Shown here piece by piece: positions 1-7,648 of a DNA stretch of 64,000 nucleotides. The notes beneath the pieces were generated by a model that saw nothing but the letters and a program-made list of their open reading frames with translations, did not search any database and was not told where the DNA came from. Made by a program: the position numbers and the translations under genes. The DNA is from Gammaproteobacteria bacterium (GTDB taxonomy: Bacteria; Pseudomonadota; Gammaproteobacteria; Steroidobacterales; Steroidobacteraceae): contig JANXZG010000026.1 in the NCBI GenBank assembly GCA_025355645.1, positions 62,001 to 126,000 of the forward strand. The letters run 5' to 3'. Each line of letters begins with the position of its first letter. Position 1 is the stretch's first letter.

Positions 1-832
1 GGCGCTTTGCCAGCGCGCAGAGTTGGCCCGTCATCCAGGCGTAGTCATCCTCGAGCAGCGCCATGCCGCCGAGCGGATCCTCTGCATGCGCATCGAAGCC
101 GGCCGAGATCAGGATCAACTGCGGCTTGAACCGCTCGAGTGCCGGTAGCCATACCTCGGCCACCGCCGGACGCACAGCCGCCCCGCCGCTGCCTGCCGCA
201 AACGGGATGTTCAGCATGTTCGGCGCCGGCTCATCGCTACCGCGGTAAGGATAGAAAGGATGCTGGAAAAGCCCCGCCATCAGCACGCGTTCGCGCCACT
301 GCGGCGCGCCGAAAATATCCTCAGTGCCATTGCCGTGATGCACATCGAAATCGATCACCGCGACGCGACTGAGGCCCATCTTGTCGAGCGCATAGGCTGC
401 TGCCACGGCGATGTTGTTGAATATGCAGAATCCCATCGAACGATCCGCGGTGGCGTGGTGACCGCAAGGTCGGACCGCGCAAAACGCGTTGCCGGCCCGA
501 CCGGCCATGAGTTCATCAATCGCCAGCATTCCGGCGCCTGCGGCCCGGCGCGCCGCATCGAGGCTGCTCGGGTTCATAGCGGTGTCCGGATCGAGCTGGC
601 GGTAGCCCGTGCTCGGTGCTTGGCTGAATATCAGCTCGACATAGGCCTTGCGATGCACACGCTCAAGGTCCTGCTTGTTCGCGAGCGGCGCATCCAGCGT
701 GCGCAGCTGCGTGAGCATCCCGCTCTCGCGCAGCTGCTCATTGATCGCCGCGAGGCGGCCGGGACACTCCGGGTGGCCCGGGCCCATCTCGTGCAGGCGG
801 CAATCGGCATGGGTAATGTACAGCGTGGTCAT
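1..832 (-). CDS. Histone deacetylase family protein (class II/AcuC-like), C-terminus cut by window edge
   Basis: Reading leftward from an ATG at 830-832, an open frame runs off the left edge (277 codons visible). It contains the class II HDAC-like signatures: an N-terminal HPECPGR, the tandem active-site histidines in RPCGHHATADRSMGF, the zinc-binding DFDVHHGNGT and a later ISAGFDAHAEDPLG. The family comprises zinc-dependent amidohydrolases acting on acetyl-lysine, acetylpolyamines or related amides. The bacterial substrate cannot be read from sequence. It is divergent from the quinone oxidoreductase, with only 46 nt between the starts. The extreme C-terminus is missing only because the window ends. 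Confidence 0.9.
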   Translation of the reverse strand, partial: MTTLYITHADCRLHEMGPGHPECPGRLAAINEQLRESGMLTQLRTLDAPLANKQDLERVHRKAYVELIFSQAPSTGYRQLDPDTAMNPSSLDAARRAAGAGMLAIDELMAGRAGNAFCAVRPCGHHATADRSMGFCIFNNIAVAAAYALDKMGLSRVAVIDFDVHHGNGTEDIFGAPQWRERVLMAGLFQHPFYPYRGSDEPAPNMLNIPFAAGSGGAAVRPAVAEVWLPALERFKPQLILISAGFDAHAEDPLGGMALLEDDYAWMTGQLCALAKR

Positions 833-878
833 GCGGATCCTCTGGCATTGATTCTACAACGCGGTTAGATTGGCGCGC

Positions 879-1877
879 ATGGCAAACATACCCAGTCAAA
901 TGAAGGCGATCGAAATTGCCGCCCCGGGCGGCGCCGAGCAACTGCGACTTACCACGCGCCCGGTGCCGCCCTGCGCTGAGGGCGAGGTGCTGGTGCGCGT
1001 GGCAGCCGCCGGTGTCAATCGTCCCGATGTCATGCAACGCCAGGGCCGCTATCCGCCGCCCCCCGGTGCCTCGGATCTGCCGGGACTCGAAATCGCCGGC
1101 GAGATCGCCGCGATCGGACCAGGCGTATCCGGCTTTAAGCTCGGGGATCGGGTGCTTGCGCTACTAGCCGGCGGTGGCTACGCCGAGTATGCGCTGGCCG
1201 CCGCGCCGCTATGCCTGCCGGTGCCGGAGGGCCTCACGATGATCGAGGCCGCGGCCGTCCCGGAGACCTATTTTACGGTGTGGACGAACCTGTTCCAGCG
1301 CGGCGGTTGCAAAAGCGGCGATACGGTACTGGTCCATGGCGGCACGAGCGGCATCGGCACGACTGCGATCCAGCTCGCAAGCGCCTGGGGTGCGCGCGTG
1401 TTTGCGACGGCAGGCTCCCCCGATAAATGCCGCGCCTGCGAGCGACTCGGCGCGGTGCGCGGCATCGATTACAAAACAGAAGATTTCGTCGAGGTGGTGC
1501 GCAGCGCGACCGCGGGCCGGGGGGTCGACCTGATTCTGGACATGGTGGCGGGAAGTTATGTGGCCAGGAATATCGAGGCGGCGGCGACGGAGGGGCGCAT
1601 CGTGACGATCTCGTTGCTCGGCGGCGCGAAAGCAGAGATCAACATGGGCCACCTCATGCAAAAGCGCCTGACCCTGACCGGATCGACCCTGCGCGCGCGT
1701 ACCGTGGCGCAAAAGGCCATCGTCGCCGAGGCGGTGCGCAAGAACGTCTGGCCGTTGCTGGCCGCCGGGCGCGTGAAGCCCGTCGTACACGCCAGCTTCC
1801 CGCTCGCTCAGGCGAGCGCTGCGCACACGCTCATGGAGTCTTCGCAGCATATCGGGAAGATTGTGCTGACAATGTAG
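879..1877 (+). CDS. NAD(P)H-quinone oxidoreductase, PIG3/Qor-type zinc-independent MDR protein
   Basis: Medium-chain dehydrogenase/reductase fold. An N-terminal GroES-like domain (AAGVNRPDVMQRQG, LPGLEIAGEIAAIG) is followed by a Rossmann domain with VHGGTSGIGTTAIQLA binding NADPH. There is no zinc-binding cysteine cluster, as in quinone oxidoreductases of the PIG3 group, which reduce quinones by one electron. I chose the ATG at 879 (MANIPSQMKAIEI); the ATG at 900 (MKAIEI) is an equally good start by family comparison, and neither has a clear ribosome-binding site. The last 47 nt overlap the 3' end of the convergent L,D-transpeptidase gene. About 332 aa, normal for the family. Confidence 0.92.
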   Translation: MANIPSQMKAIEIAAPGGAEQLRLTTRPVPPCAEGEVLVRVAAAGVNRPDVMQRQGRYPPPPGASDLPGLEIAGEIAAIGPGVSGFKLGDRVLALLAGGGYAEYALAAAPLCLPVPEGLTMIEAAAVPETYFTVWTNLFQRGGCKSGDTVLVHGGTSGIGTTAIQLASAWGARVFATAGSPDKCRACERLGAVRGIDYKTEDFVEVVRSATAGRGVDLILDMVAGSYVARNIEAAATEGRIVTISLLGGAKAEINMGHLMQKRLTLTGSTLRARTVAQKAIVAEAVRKNVWPLLAAGRVKPVVHASFPLAQASAAHTLMESSQHIGKIVLTM

Positions 1878-2823
1878 GCTTGGCGGCTTGCGCCGGGGCA
1901 AGCCAGCGATCGACCGATATGCGCGTGGGCTCACCGCGGGCTTCGCCGAAGACCCTTTCGGCTGTGTCCCAGTCAACGATAACCCGCCGGCTCGCGGTTG
2001 CGGCAACCACCGCGCGGGTCAGCGCCGTCAAATCCTCGATGTCTGCAGGCGCGGTGGCCTCGAGCGCATGATGCACTTCCAGGTACAGCGCGCCATCGAC
2101 CCAGCCGGTCTTGATGCGCTCGTTGACCAGCCGCACCGACATGCCGACCGGGACTTCCTTGAATAGTGTCTCGATGTCCTCCGGGTACAGCCGGATGCAG
2201 CCATGCGTAATTTGCATGCCGACGCCAACGGGAAGGTTTGTGCCGTGAATCAGGTAGGCGCCGCCGGGAATGCCGAGGCGCATGGCAAAAGCGCCCAGCG
2301 GATTTGCAGGGCCCGGTGGTATCGACTCGGGCAGCACCTCGCCATCCTGCAAATGCTTCTCGCGCACGGATTTCGGCGGATACCAGGTCGGGTTCCTCTC
2401 CTTCACCACAATCTTGGTCACGCCGATTGGCGTCTTCCAGTCCATCTGGCCAATACTGATCGGGTAGGTCTCGACTACGGCCCGCTCGTGGGCGTCATTG
2501 CGGAAATAATATAGCCGGCCATCGGGCAGGTCCACGACGATCCCGGTGCGCGGAACATTGGGCAGCAGATGCTGCATTGGCAGTCGCACCGTCGTGCCGG
2601 CGCCAGGCAACCACACGTCGATGCCGGGATTCGCAATGCCGATTTCATCGAACCCCAAATGATAGCGGCGCGCTATATCGGGAAGCGTGTCCGCGTGCTC
2701 CGCGGTGGTCTGGCCCGGCTCGCCGATCAGGTCCTGGTCCGCGCCCAGCGGGAACACCTGCGCCCGGGCAAGGCATGCCACGAACAGGGCTGCGTACGGC
2801 CATTTCGTCTGCATCAGAATCAT
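1831..2823 (-). CDS. L,D-transpeptidase (YkuD family) with LysM-like N-terminal domain
   Basis: 330 aa. The start is the ATG at 2823 (MILMQTKWPY), giving a hydrophobic signal peptide of about 22 residues; an alternative ATG lies three codons later. A LysM-like segment (about 43-82, DTLPDIARRYHLGFDEIGIANP) should bind peptidoglycan. The YkuD domain has His193 (IHGTNLP) and the catalytic ITHGCIRLYPED motif with His207 and Cys209. Family members act in the periplasm, making 3-3 peptidoglycan cross-links or attaching Braun lipoprotein; which reaction applies here is not visible. It follows fabH by 10 nt on the same strand. Its 3' end overlaps the convergent oxidoreductase gene by 47 nt. Confidence 0.93.
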   Translation of the reverse strand: MILMQTKWPYAALFVACLARAQVFPLGADQDLIGEPGQTTAEHADTLPDIARRYHLGFDEIGIANPGIDVWLPGAGTTVRLPMQHLLPNVPRTGIVVDLPDGRLYYFRNDAHERAVVETYPISIGQMDWKTPIGVTKIVVKERNPTWYPPKSVREKHLQDGEVLPESIPPGPANPLGAFAMRLGIPGGAYLIHGTNLPVGVGMQITHGCIRLYPEDIETLFKEVPVGMSVRLVNERIKTGWVDGALYLEVHHALEATAPADIEDLTALTRAVVAATASRRVIVDWDTAERVFGEARGEPTRISVDRWLAPAQAAKPTLSAQSSRYAAKTP

Positions 2824-2833
2824 GCCGCTTGCC

Positions 2834-3799
2834 TCAGTAGCGCACGAGCGCCGAGCCCCAGGTGAATCCGCCGCCGAAAGCCTCAAGCAGCAGCAGCTGC
2901 CCGCGTTTGATGCGCCCGTCGCGGATGCCCGCATCGAGCGCAAGCGGAACCGACGCGGCCGAGGTGTTGCCATGGTGCTGGATCGTCACGATCACGCGCT
3001 CCATCGGCAAGTCGAGCCGTTTTGCAATCGCTTCAATGATGCGGATGTTGGCCTGATGCGGTATCAGCCAGTCAATCTTCTCCTTGCCAATATGGTTGGC
3101 CTTGAGGGTCTCGAGCACCAGCGCGCCGAGCGTATTGACCGCCACCTTGTACACTTCGTTGCCCTTCATGATCACGCCGACATTGCCAGCGCGAACCTTC
3201 TTGAAGCCCTTGGAGACGCCATCCGGATACAGCAGCAGATCCTTGTAGCGGCCATCGGCATGCAGGTGAGTGCTGATGATGCCGGGCTCCTCCGTGGCCT
3301 TCAGGATCACGGCGCCAGCCCCGTCGGCGAACAGCACGCAGGTAGAGCGGTCCTTCCAGTCCACCATTTTTGACAGCGTGTCGGCGCCGATCACCATGGC
3401 GCAGCGCGCTGAGCCCGTGGCCACGAATTTCTCGGCGATGCTGAGCGCGTACAGGAACCCGGCGCAAGCCGCCTCGACGCTGAACGCGGGGCATCCATGG
3501 ATGTCGAGCCGCGCCTGCAGCAAGGTGCCGACATTTGGGAACACGAGGTCCGGGGTCGCGGTACCGACTACGATCAGGTCGATGTCCTCCGGTCCTACGC
3601 CTGCATCGAGCATGGCAATGCGCGCGGCTTTTTCCGCAAGGTCGGTGGTCGTCTCGTCTTCTCCGGCGATATGCCGGCTCTCAATGCCGGTGCGCGTGCG
3701 GATCCATTCGTCGGTAGTGTCGACGAATTTCTCCAAGTCCGCGTTGGTCAATATTTTTTCCGGCAGATAGCTGCCAGTTCCGGCAATACGCGCGTGCAT
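2834..3799 (-). CDS. fabH: 3-oxoacyl-ACP synthase III (beta-ketoacyl-ACP synthase III)
   Basis: 321 aa, the usual length. It condenses acetyl-CoA with malonyl-ACP to start fatty acid elongation. The active-site Cys112 lies in SVEAACAGFLYAL; the His of LIPHQANIRI and the Asn of HHGNTSAASVPLAL complete the catalytic triad. The start at 3799 (MHARIAGTGSYLPE) is preceded by AAGGA at suitable spacing; a longer upstream frame has no family similarity. It lies 10 nt after plsX, in the common order rpmF-plsX-fabH. The fabD, fabG and acpP genes that often follow are absent here and are replaced by an L,D-transpeptidase gene. Confidence 0.97.
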   Translation of the reverse strand: MHARIAGTGSYLPEKILTNADLEKFVDTTDEWIRTRTGIESRHIAGEDETTTDLAEKAARIAMLDAGVGPEDIDLIVVGTATPDLVFPNVGTLLQARLDIHGCPAFSVEAACAGFLYALSIAEKFVATGSARCAMVIGADTLSKMVDWKDRSTCVLFADGAGAVILKATEEPGIISTHLHADGRYKDLLLYPDGVSKGFKKVRAGNVGVIMKGNEVYKVAVNTLGALVLETLKANHIGKEKIDWLIPHQANIRIIEAIAKRLDLPMERVIVTIQHHGNTSAASVPLALDAGIRDGRIKRGQLLLLEAFGGGFTWGSALVRY

Positions 3800-3809
3800 T
3801 AACGATCCT

Positions 3810-4814
3810 TCAATTAACCGGGTGGGCGCCAAGGCGTTCGGCGATACGCGCCGGGACGTTGTCGCGCGCTTCGTGCACGGCGACCTCGATGGCGCACTGG
3901 AATCCAAAGACGTCGGTATTGCCGTGGCTCTTGATCACGATGCCGCTCAATCCAATCATGCTCGCGCCATTGTAGCGCCGGGCGTCGATGCGCATGCGCA
4001 TGGCCTCGAGCGCAGGCTTCGCCGCCAGCGCGCCGAGCTTGCGCAGCAGGCTGCGCGTGAATTCCTCGCGCATCACCTCTTTGATCATGCGCGCTGCCCC
4101 CTCCATCGTCTTGAGCGCGACGTTGCCCGTGAAGCCGTCGGTAACGACCACGTCCACTTCGTCGGAAAATACATCATGGCCCTCGACAAACCCCACATAG
4201 TTGACGCCGCTCGCGGCCAGGAAATTGTGCGCCGCCTGCACGACCTCGTCCCCCTTCATCTCTTCCTCGCCGATGTTCAGCAAGCCGATGCGCGGTCGCG
4301 GCACCGCGCCGGCAAGATCGGTGGCAAGGATAGATCCCATGACGCCGAACTGGCACAACTGCGCCGGTGTGCAGGTGGCATTCGCGCCGAGGTCCAGCAT
4401 GTAGGTGTGGCCGCCGCGCGAGGGAATCTGCGAGATGATAGCGGGCCGCTCGACACCGGGGATCATCTTCAGCACGAAGTGCGCGGTCGCCATCAGCGCG
4501 CCGGTATTTCCGGCGCTGACGCAGGCAGAGGCTGCGCCGGACTTGACCAGGTCAATCGCCTTGCGCATGGAAGAGTCTTTCTTGCGACGCAGCGCATCGC
4601 GCGGATGGTCCGTCATCTCAACCACTTGCTCGGCAAGCACGCGCGATACGTTGGCGGGGACCCGCCCGGCGAGGCCGCGATCGAGATCCGCGGCGCGCCC
4701 CACGAGCGTGAACATCACATCAGGATAAATCGCGGCGGCGCCGAGCGCGGCTGGTATGCACGTGCCGGGCCCGTTGTCCCCACTCATGACGTCAACCGCA
4801 ATAGTGATGGTCAC
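3810..4814 (-). CDS. plsX: Phosphate acyltransferase PlsX
   Basis: 334 aa. It converts acyl-ACP to acyl-phosphate, the donor for PlsY in phospholipid synthesis. Family signatures are the N-terminal IAVDVMSGDNGP, the SACVSAGNTGALMA stretch, LLNIGEEEMKGDE, VVVTDGFTGNVALKTMEG and the C-terminal MIGLSGIVIKSHG. The start is a GTG at 4814. It sits between rpmF (39 nt upstream) and fabH (10 nt downstream), the classical arrangement linking ribosomal protein L32 with membrane lipid synthesis. It is a peripheral membrane enzyme in characterised bacteria. Confidence 0.97.
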   Translation of the reverse strand: MTITIAVDVMSGDNGPGTCIPAALGAAAIYPDVMFTLVGRAADLDRGLAGRVPANVSRVLAEQVVEMTDHPRDALRRKKDSSMRKAIDLVKSGAASACVSAGNTGALMATAHFVLKMIPGVERPAIISQIPSRGGHTYMLDLGANATCTPAQLCQFGVMGSILATDLAGAVPRPRIGLLNIGEEEMKGDEVVQAAHNFLAASGVNYVGFVEGHDVFSDEVDVVVTDGFTGNVALKTMEGAARMIKEVMREEFTRSLLRKLGALAAKPALEAMRMRIDARRYNGASMIGLSGIVIKSHGNTDVFGFQCAIEVAVHEARDNVPARIAERLGAHPVN

Positions 4815-4853
4815 AAAGAAGTCGCCGGTGGACGGCTGGCGGACTTAAAGTGA

Positions 4854-5051
4854 CTATTCGTCGGACGCTGCTACGTCGGCCTTGGTCTCGATGACCTTGC
4901 GGCCACGATAGTAGCCGTCACGAGAAATACGGTGCCTGAGGTGGGTCTCGCCGCTCTTCGCGTCGATTGAGACAGCCGGCTTGTCGAGGGCCGCGTGCGA
5001 GCGGTGCATGCCGCGCTTGGACGGGGTCTTTCTGCTTTTTTGAACTGCCAT
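4854..5051 (-). CDS. rpmF: 50S ribosomal protein L32
   Basis: 65 aa. [20 protein letters not shown] is the typical N-terminus of the gammaproteobacterial protein, followed by [18 protein letters not shown]. The ATG at 5051 is preceded by AGGA-rich sequence. The gene follows yceD by five nucleotides, and the two are co-transcribed in most relatives. This version lacks the zinc-binding cysteine pair found in some L32 proteins. The C-terminal tail (KADVAASDE) is slightly longer than in Escherichia coli. Confidence 0.97.
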   Translation of the reverse strand: MAVQKSRKTPSKRGMHRSHAALDKPAVSIDAKSGETHLRHRISRDGYYRGRKVIETKADVAASDE

Positions 5052-5056
5052 GTTCT

Positions 5057-5587
5057 CTATGTCCTGTCGTGTTTCTTGAGTAAATCCTGTAACGCCGCAA
5101 ACGGCCGCACCGTCTCCTGCGCCCCCGCCTGCGCCGCCGGCTCCGCGCCCAGCCGAGGCGCTCTGCCGCATTCTCGCGGAGCACTGCAGGCCGGCACAAG
5201 CGGCAGTGCCAGCAGCAATTCCTCCTCGGCCAGATCGCGCAGCGACACCAGCCCCTGTTCCGAGCGATAAAGCTCGCCCGCCGACTGCGCCGCGTCCGCC
5301 TGAGCGTCGGCGCAGAACTCCACTTCGCTGCGCGCCGCGACCGGATAGTCGAACCCCTCCAGGCAACGCTGGCAAACCAGACGCAGCGTCGCTTCAATCC
5401 GGATGAGGGCGCCGCTACGTCCGGACGGTGCACGGGAAAATCCGAATTCGGCCTTCAGGCCACCCTGCCGGTGCGCCAGTAAATCCTGCAAGCGTGGCAG
5501 CTGGCCAAGTTCGTAGTGCCGCTCGAGCGTCTCGCGATACTCGGCCAGACGCTCGCAATCGACCAAGTCCGGCGGGCCGCCTGCCAT
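5057..5587 (-). CDS. yceD: YceD family protein (DUF177), large-subunit rRNA accumulation factor
   Basis: 176 aa. The DUF177 hallmark is the pair of cysteines in [12 protein letters not shown] and the later acidic [16 protein letters not shown]. Homologues are encoded next to rpmF and are needed for normal accumulation of 23S rRNA in plants and bacteria; the biochemical role is not settled. It starts with ATG at 5587 and is divergent from maf, with 31 nt between the two starts. It is the first gene of the leftward yceD-rpmF-plsX-fabH-transpeptidase run. Confidence 0.93.
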   Translation of the reverse strand: MAGGPPDLVDCERLAEYRETLERHYELGQLPRLQDLLAHRQGGLKAEFGFSRAPSGRSGALIRIEATLRLVCQRCLEGFDYPVAARSEVEFCADAQADAAQSAGELYRSEQGLVSLRDLAEEELLLALPLVPACSAPRECGRAPRLGAEPAAQAGAQETVRPFAALQDLLKKHDRT

Positions 5588-5618
5588 GGGCCGCGTATAA
5601 TAGGCATCGACACCCTAA

Positions 5619-6254
5619 GTGTCAAAACCATTCGGATGCAAGTCGTTGTTTTTGAAGTCTCAGCCCGCCCTGATCCTCGCCTCCACGTCGGCTTACCGGC
5701 GCACGCTGCTGGAGCGCCTGCGCGTACCATTCAGCGTGCAAAGTCCCGGTATCGATGAAACGGTGCGCGCCGGTGAAGCGCCCGCCGAGCTCGTTGCGCG
5801 CCTGGCGCGCGCGAAGGCTGGCGCGGTGGCACTCAGGCATCCCGGTGCCTGGGTCATCGGATCGGACCAGACCGCGGTGCTCGCGGATGCTACGGGCGGT
5901 GTTCGCATGGTGGGCAAGCCGGGCAGTGCCGAGCACTGCGTCCGGCAGCTACAGGAGGCCTCGGGCCGCAGTTTGAGTTTCCTGACGGCGGTTGCGATCA
6001 TGCGCGGCAGTGGCGATCGCGCGCATGAGTTCCTCGACACGACCCTGGTCCGCTTTCGAACGCTTGATAGCGCCACGATCGAGCGTTATGTCGAGTTCGA
6101 ATCCGCGCTCGACTGCGCCGGTGGTTTCAAGAGTGAAGGACTCGGCATCGCCCTGTGCGAGCACATCGACTCGCAGGACCCGACCGCACTGGTGGGCCTG
6201 CCCTTGATTCGCCTCGCTGGCGTTTTGCGGCAACTCGGTTATCTCGTCCCCTAG
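5619..6254 (+). CDS. Maf-like nucleoside triphosphate pyrophosphatase, YceF type (7-methyl-GTP)
   Basis: 211 aa. Maf-fold house-cleaning enzyme with LILASTSAYRRTLLERL at the N-terminus, the GIDET motif, IGSDQTAVL and GGFKSEGLG. The SDQ variant and the overall similarity to E. coli YceF point to the 7-methyl-GTP-specific subgroup, not the dTTP/UTP type. The start is a GTG at 5619; a TTG eleven codons in (just before LKSQPALILAST) is a possible shorter start. A TATAAT-like sequence lies at 5596-5601, immediately upstream, but without a convincing -35 box. Convergent with rluC, separated by 4 nt. Confidence 0.93.
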   Translation: MSKPFGCKSLFLKSQPALILASTSAYRRTLLERLRVPFSVQSPGIDETVRAGEAPAELVARLARAKAGAVALRHPGAWVIGSDQTAVLADATGGVRMVGKPGSAEHCVRQLQEASGRSLSFLTAVAIMRGSGDRAHEFLDTTLVRFRTLDSATIERYVEFESALDCAGGFKSEGLGIALCEHIDSQDPTALVGLPLIRLAGVLRQLGYLVP

Positions 6255-6258
6255 CCGC

Positions 6259-7257
6259 TCAGCGCTTCGCAGGCTTGCGCTTGACCGGCGTGATCGCATC
6301 AATCACGGCCACAAGGTCCGCGGGCAGTGGCGCGCTGACATGAAACGGCACGCCGGAACCGGGCCACTCGAATGCGACCGACTGCGCATGCAGGAAGATC
6401 CGCTTGAGCCCGAGCGCCTTCATCTCGGCATTGCGCTGATGCTCGCCGTACTTGTCATCCCCGAGCAGCGGGTGACCAGCGTGATTGGCGTGCACACGGA
6501 TCTGGTGGGTGCGGCCCGTTGGTATGCCGACCTCCATCAGGGTCGCGCGTGCGCCGAAGAACTGCAGCGGCTTGAAATTGCTGACCGAGGCCTTGCCGCC
6601 CGAGGCAACGCGCACATGTCGCTCACCGCGTTCGCGCGCCTCGGTCGCGAGTGGCGCATCAATACGCTTGGTACCTAGCTGCCAGCTGCCGGCCACCAGT
6701 GCCATATAGGTCTTTTGCATGCCGCCTTCGCGGATTAGAGCATGGAGCGAGGTCAGCGTCGCCCGGTCACGCGCAACCAGCAGGCAGCCACTCGTGTCCC
6801 GGTCCAGTCGATGCACGAGTTCCAGGCTCTCGCGCGGCCGCGAGGCGCGCAGCGCCTCGATCAGGCCAAAGCTCATGCCGCTGCCGCCATGCACCGCAAT
6901 ACCGCTCGGCTTGTCGATGACCAGCAGGTGGCGATCCTGGAAAATCACCGCCTTCTCGATCAGCTCGAGCAGGCTGGTGGAGGGACGCCCGGGCGCCTCG
7001 CGCGTGTCAATGCGCACAGGCGGCAGGCGAACCTCGTCCCCCAAGACCAGTCGATACTCGGCCTCGATGCGCTTGCGATTGACGCGCACCTCGCCCTTGC
7101 GCAGTAGCCGGTAGACGCGGCTGCGCGGCACGGTCTTAAAATGGCGCATCAGGAAGTTGTCGATGCGCTGGCCGGCCTCCTCATCCGTCACGGTTTTGAG
7201 GGTAACCGGGCTTTTCGCGCCCTTCAGATGCAAAGCGTCACCGGAATTCGTATTCAT
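6259..7257 (-). CDS. rluC: 23S rRNA pseudouridine synthase RluC
   Basis: 332 aa. An N-terminal S4 RNA-binding domain (about residues 20-85; GQRIDNFLMRHFKTVPRSRVYRLLRKGEVRVN) precedes the catalytic domain with VHRLDRDTSGCLLVARD carrying the catalytic Asp, plus GRTHQIRVHANHAGHPLLGD. E. coli RluC modifies U955, U2504 and U2580 of 23S rRNA. The divergent arrangement with rne across a long intergenic region is conserved in many Gammaproteobacteria and supports RluC rather than RluD. The start is an ATG at 7257. Confidence 0.95.
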   Translation of the reverse strand: MNTNSGDALHLKGAKSPVTLKTVTDEEAGQRIDNFLMRHFKTVPRSRVYRLLRKGEVRVNRKRIEAEYRLVLGDEVRLPPVRIDTREAPGRPSTSLLELIEKAVIFQDRHLLVIDKPSGIAVHGGSGMSFGLIEALRASRPRESLELVHRLDRDTSGCLLVARDRATLTSLHALIREGGMQKTYMALVAGSWQLGTKRIDAPLATEARERGERHVRVASGGKASVSNFKPLQFFGARATLMEVGIPTGRTHQIRVHANHAGHPLLGDDKYGEHQRNAEMKALGLKRIFLHAQSVAFEWPGSGVPFHVSAPLPADLVAVIDAITPVKRKPAKR

Positions 7258-7288
7258 GCGTAAATCATCTTCTAAGGTATTGATTACA

Positions 7289-7316
7289 TTGACCCTGACG
7301 GCATTGCTATGCTAAT
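7289..7316 (+). promoter_or_regulatory. Candidate rne promoter
   Basis: TTGACC at 7289-7294 and GCTAAT at 7311-7316 are separated by 16 nt. An overlapping TGC-TATGCT at 7305-7313 could act as an extended -10 instead. Either would place the transcript start about 330 nt before rne, in keeping with the long rne leaders known in enterics. This is a sequence match only. Confidence 0.35.
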
Positions 7317-7351
7317 GTCCAAAAGCCGTGTCATTAGGCACCGGTTTCGGT

Positions 7352-7464
7352 GGCGTTCCCATCCTACGGGAGCGCCGCATATTAGTTGGATCTGGGTTTC
7401 CAGACCATCGCTCGGCCGATGATAGAGGTACGCAAGCGAGTCTCGCGAGACTTCGGCGTCCTCT
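7352..7464 (+). promoter_or_regulatory. Structured 5' leader of rne, candidate RNase E autoregulatory element
   Basis: The 391 nt between rluC and rne hold no credible gene. On the rne-sense strand three hairpins can be drawn: 7352-7376 (GGCG..TCCC paired with GGGA..CGCC), 7391-7404 (TCTGG, GTTT loop, CCAGA), and a larger structure closed by AGAGG 7424-7428 with CCTCT 7460-7464 that contains the 12-nt palindrome GTCTCGCGAGAC at 7440-7451. In E. coli the rne leader binds RNase E and controls its own mRNA decay. The function here is inferred from position. From 7465 to the start codon the leader is pyrimidine-rich, without further clear structure. Confidence 0.4.
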
Positions 7465-7648
7465 AGAGCGGTAATCCGAGAACACAAGGCCCTGGGCTTG
7501 ACGTATACGTTTTTGCAGAATTGCTGGATACCGATGTGGGCGACATTGACTGCGCTCGTCTGTCCTCAGTTCTTCCGCGCGTCGCTGGCTGCGCCCCTGC
7601 TTCCCGTTCTCCCGCTCTCCTCGGCCCCTACCACATCAGTTGGGGCAC

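Noticed and set aside
3822-4853. Long open frame (343 codons) on the plus strand opposite plsX
   Set aside because: It is the antisense shadow of a clearly conserved gene in GC-rich DNA; no protein family signature.
5596-5601. TATAAT upstream of maf
   Set aside because: Perfect -10 hexamer, but no -35 box at acceptable spacing and only 17 nt to the start codon; kept as a remark, not as a promoter call.
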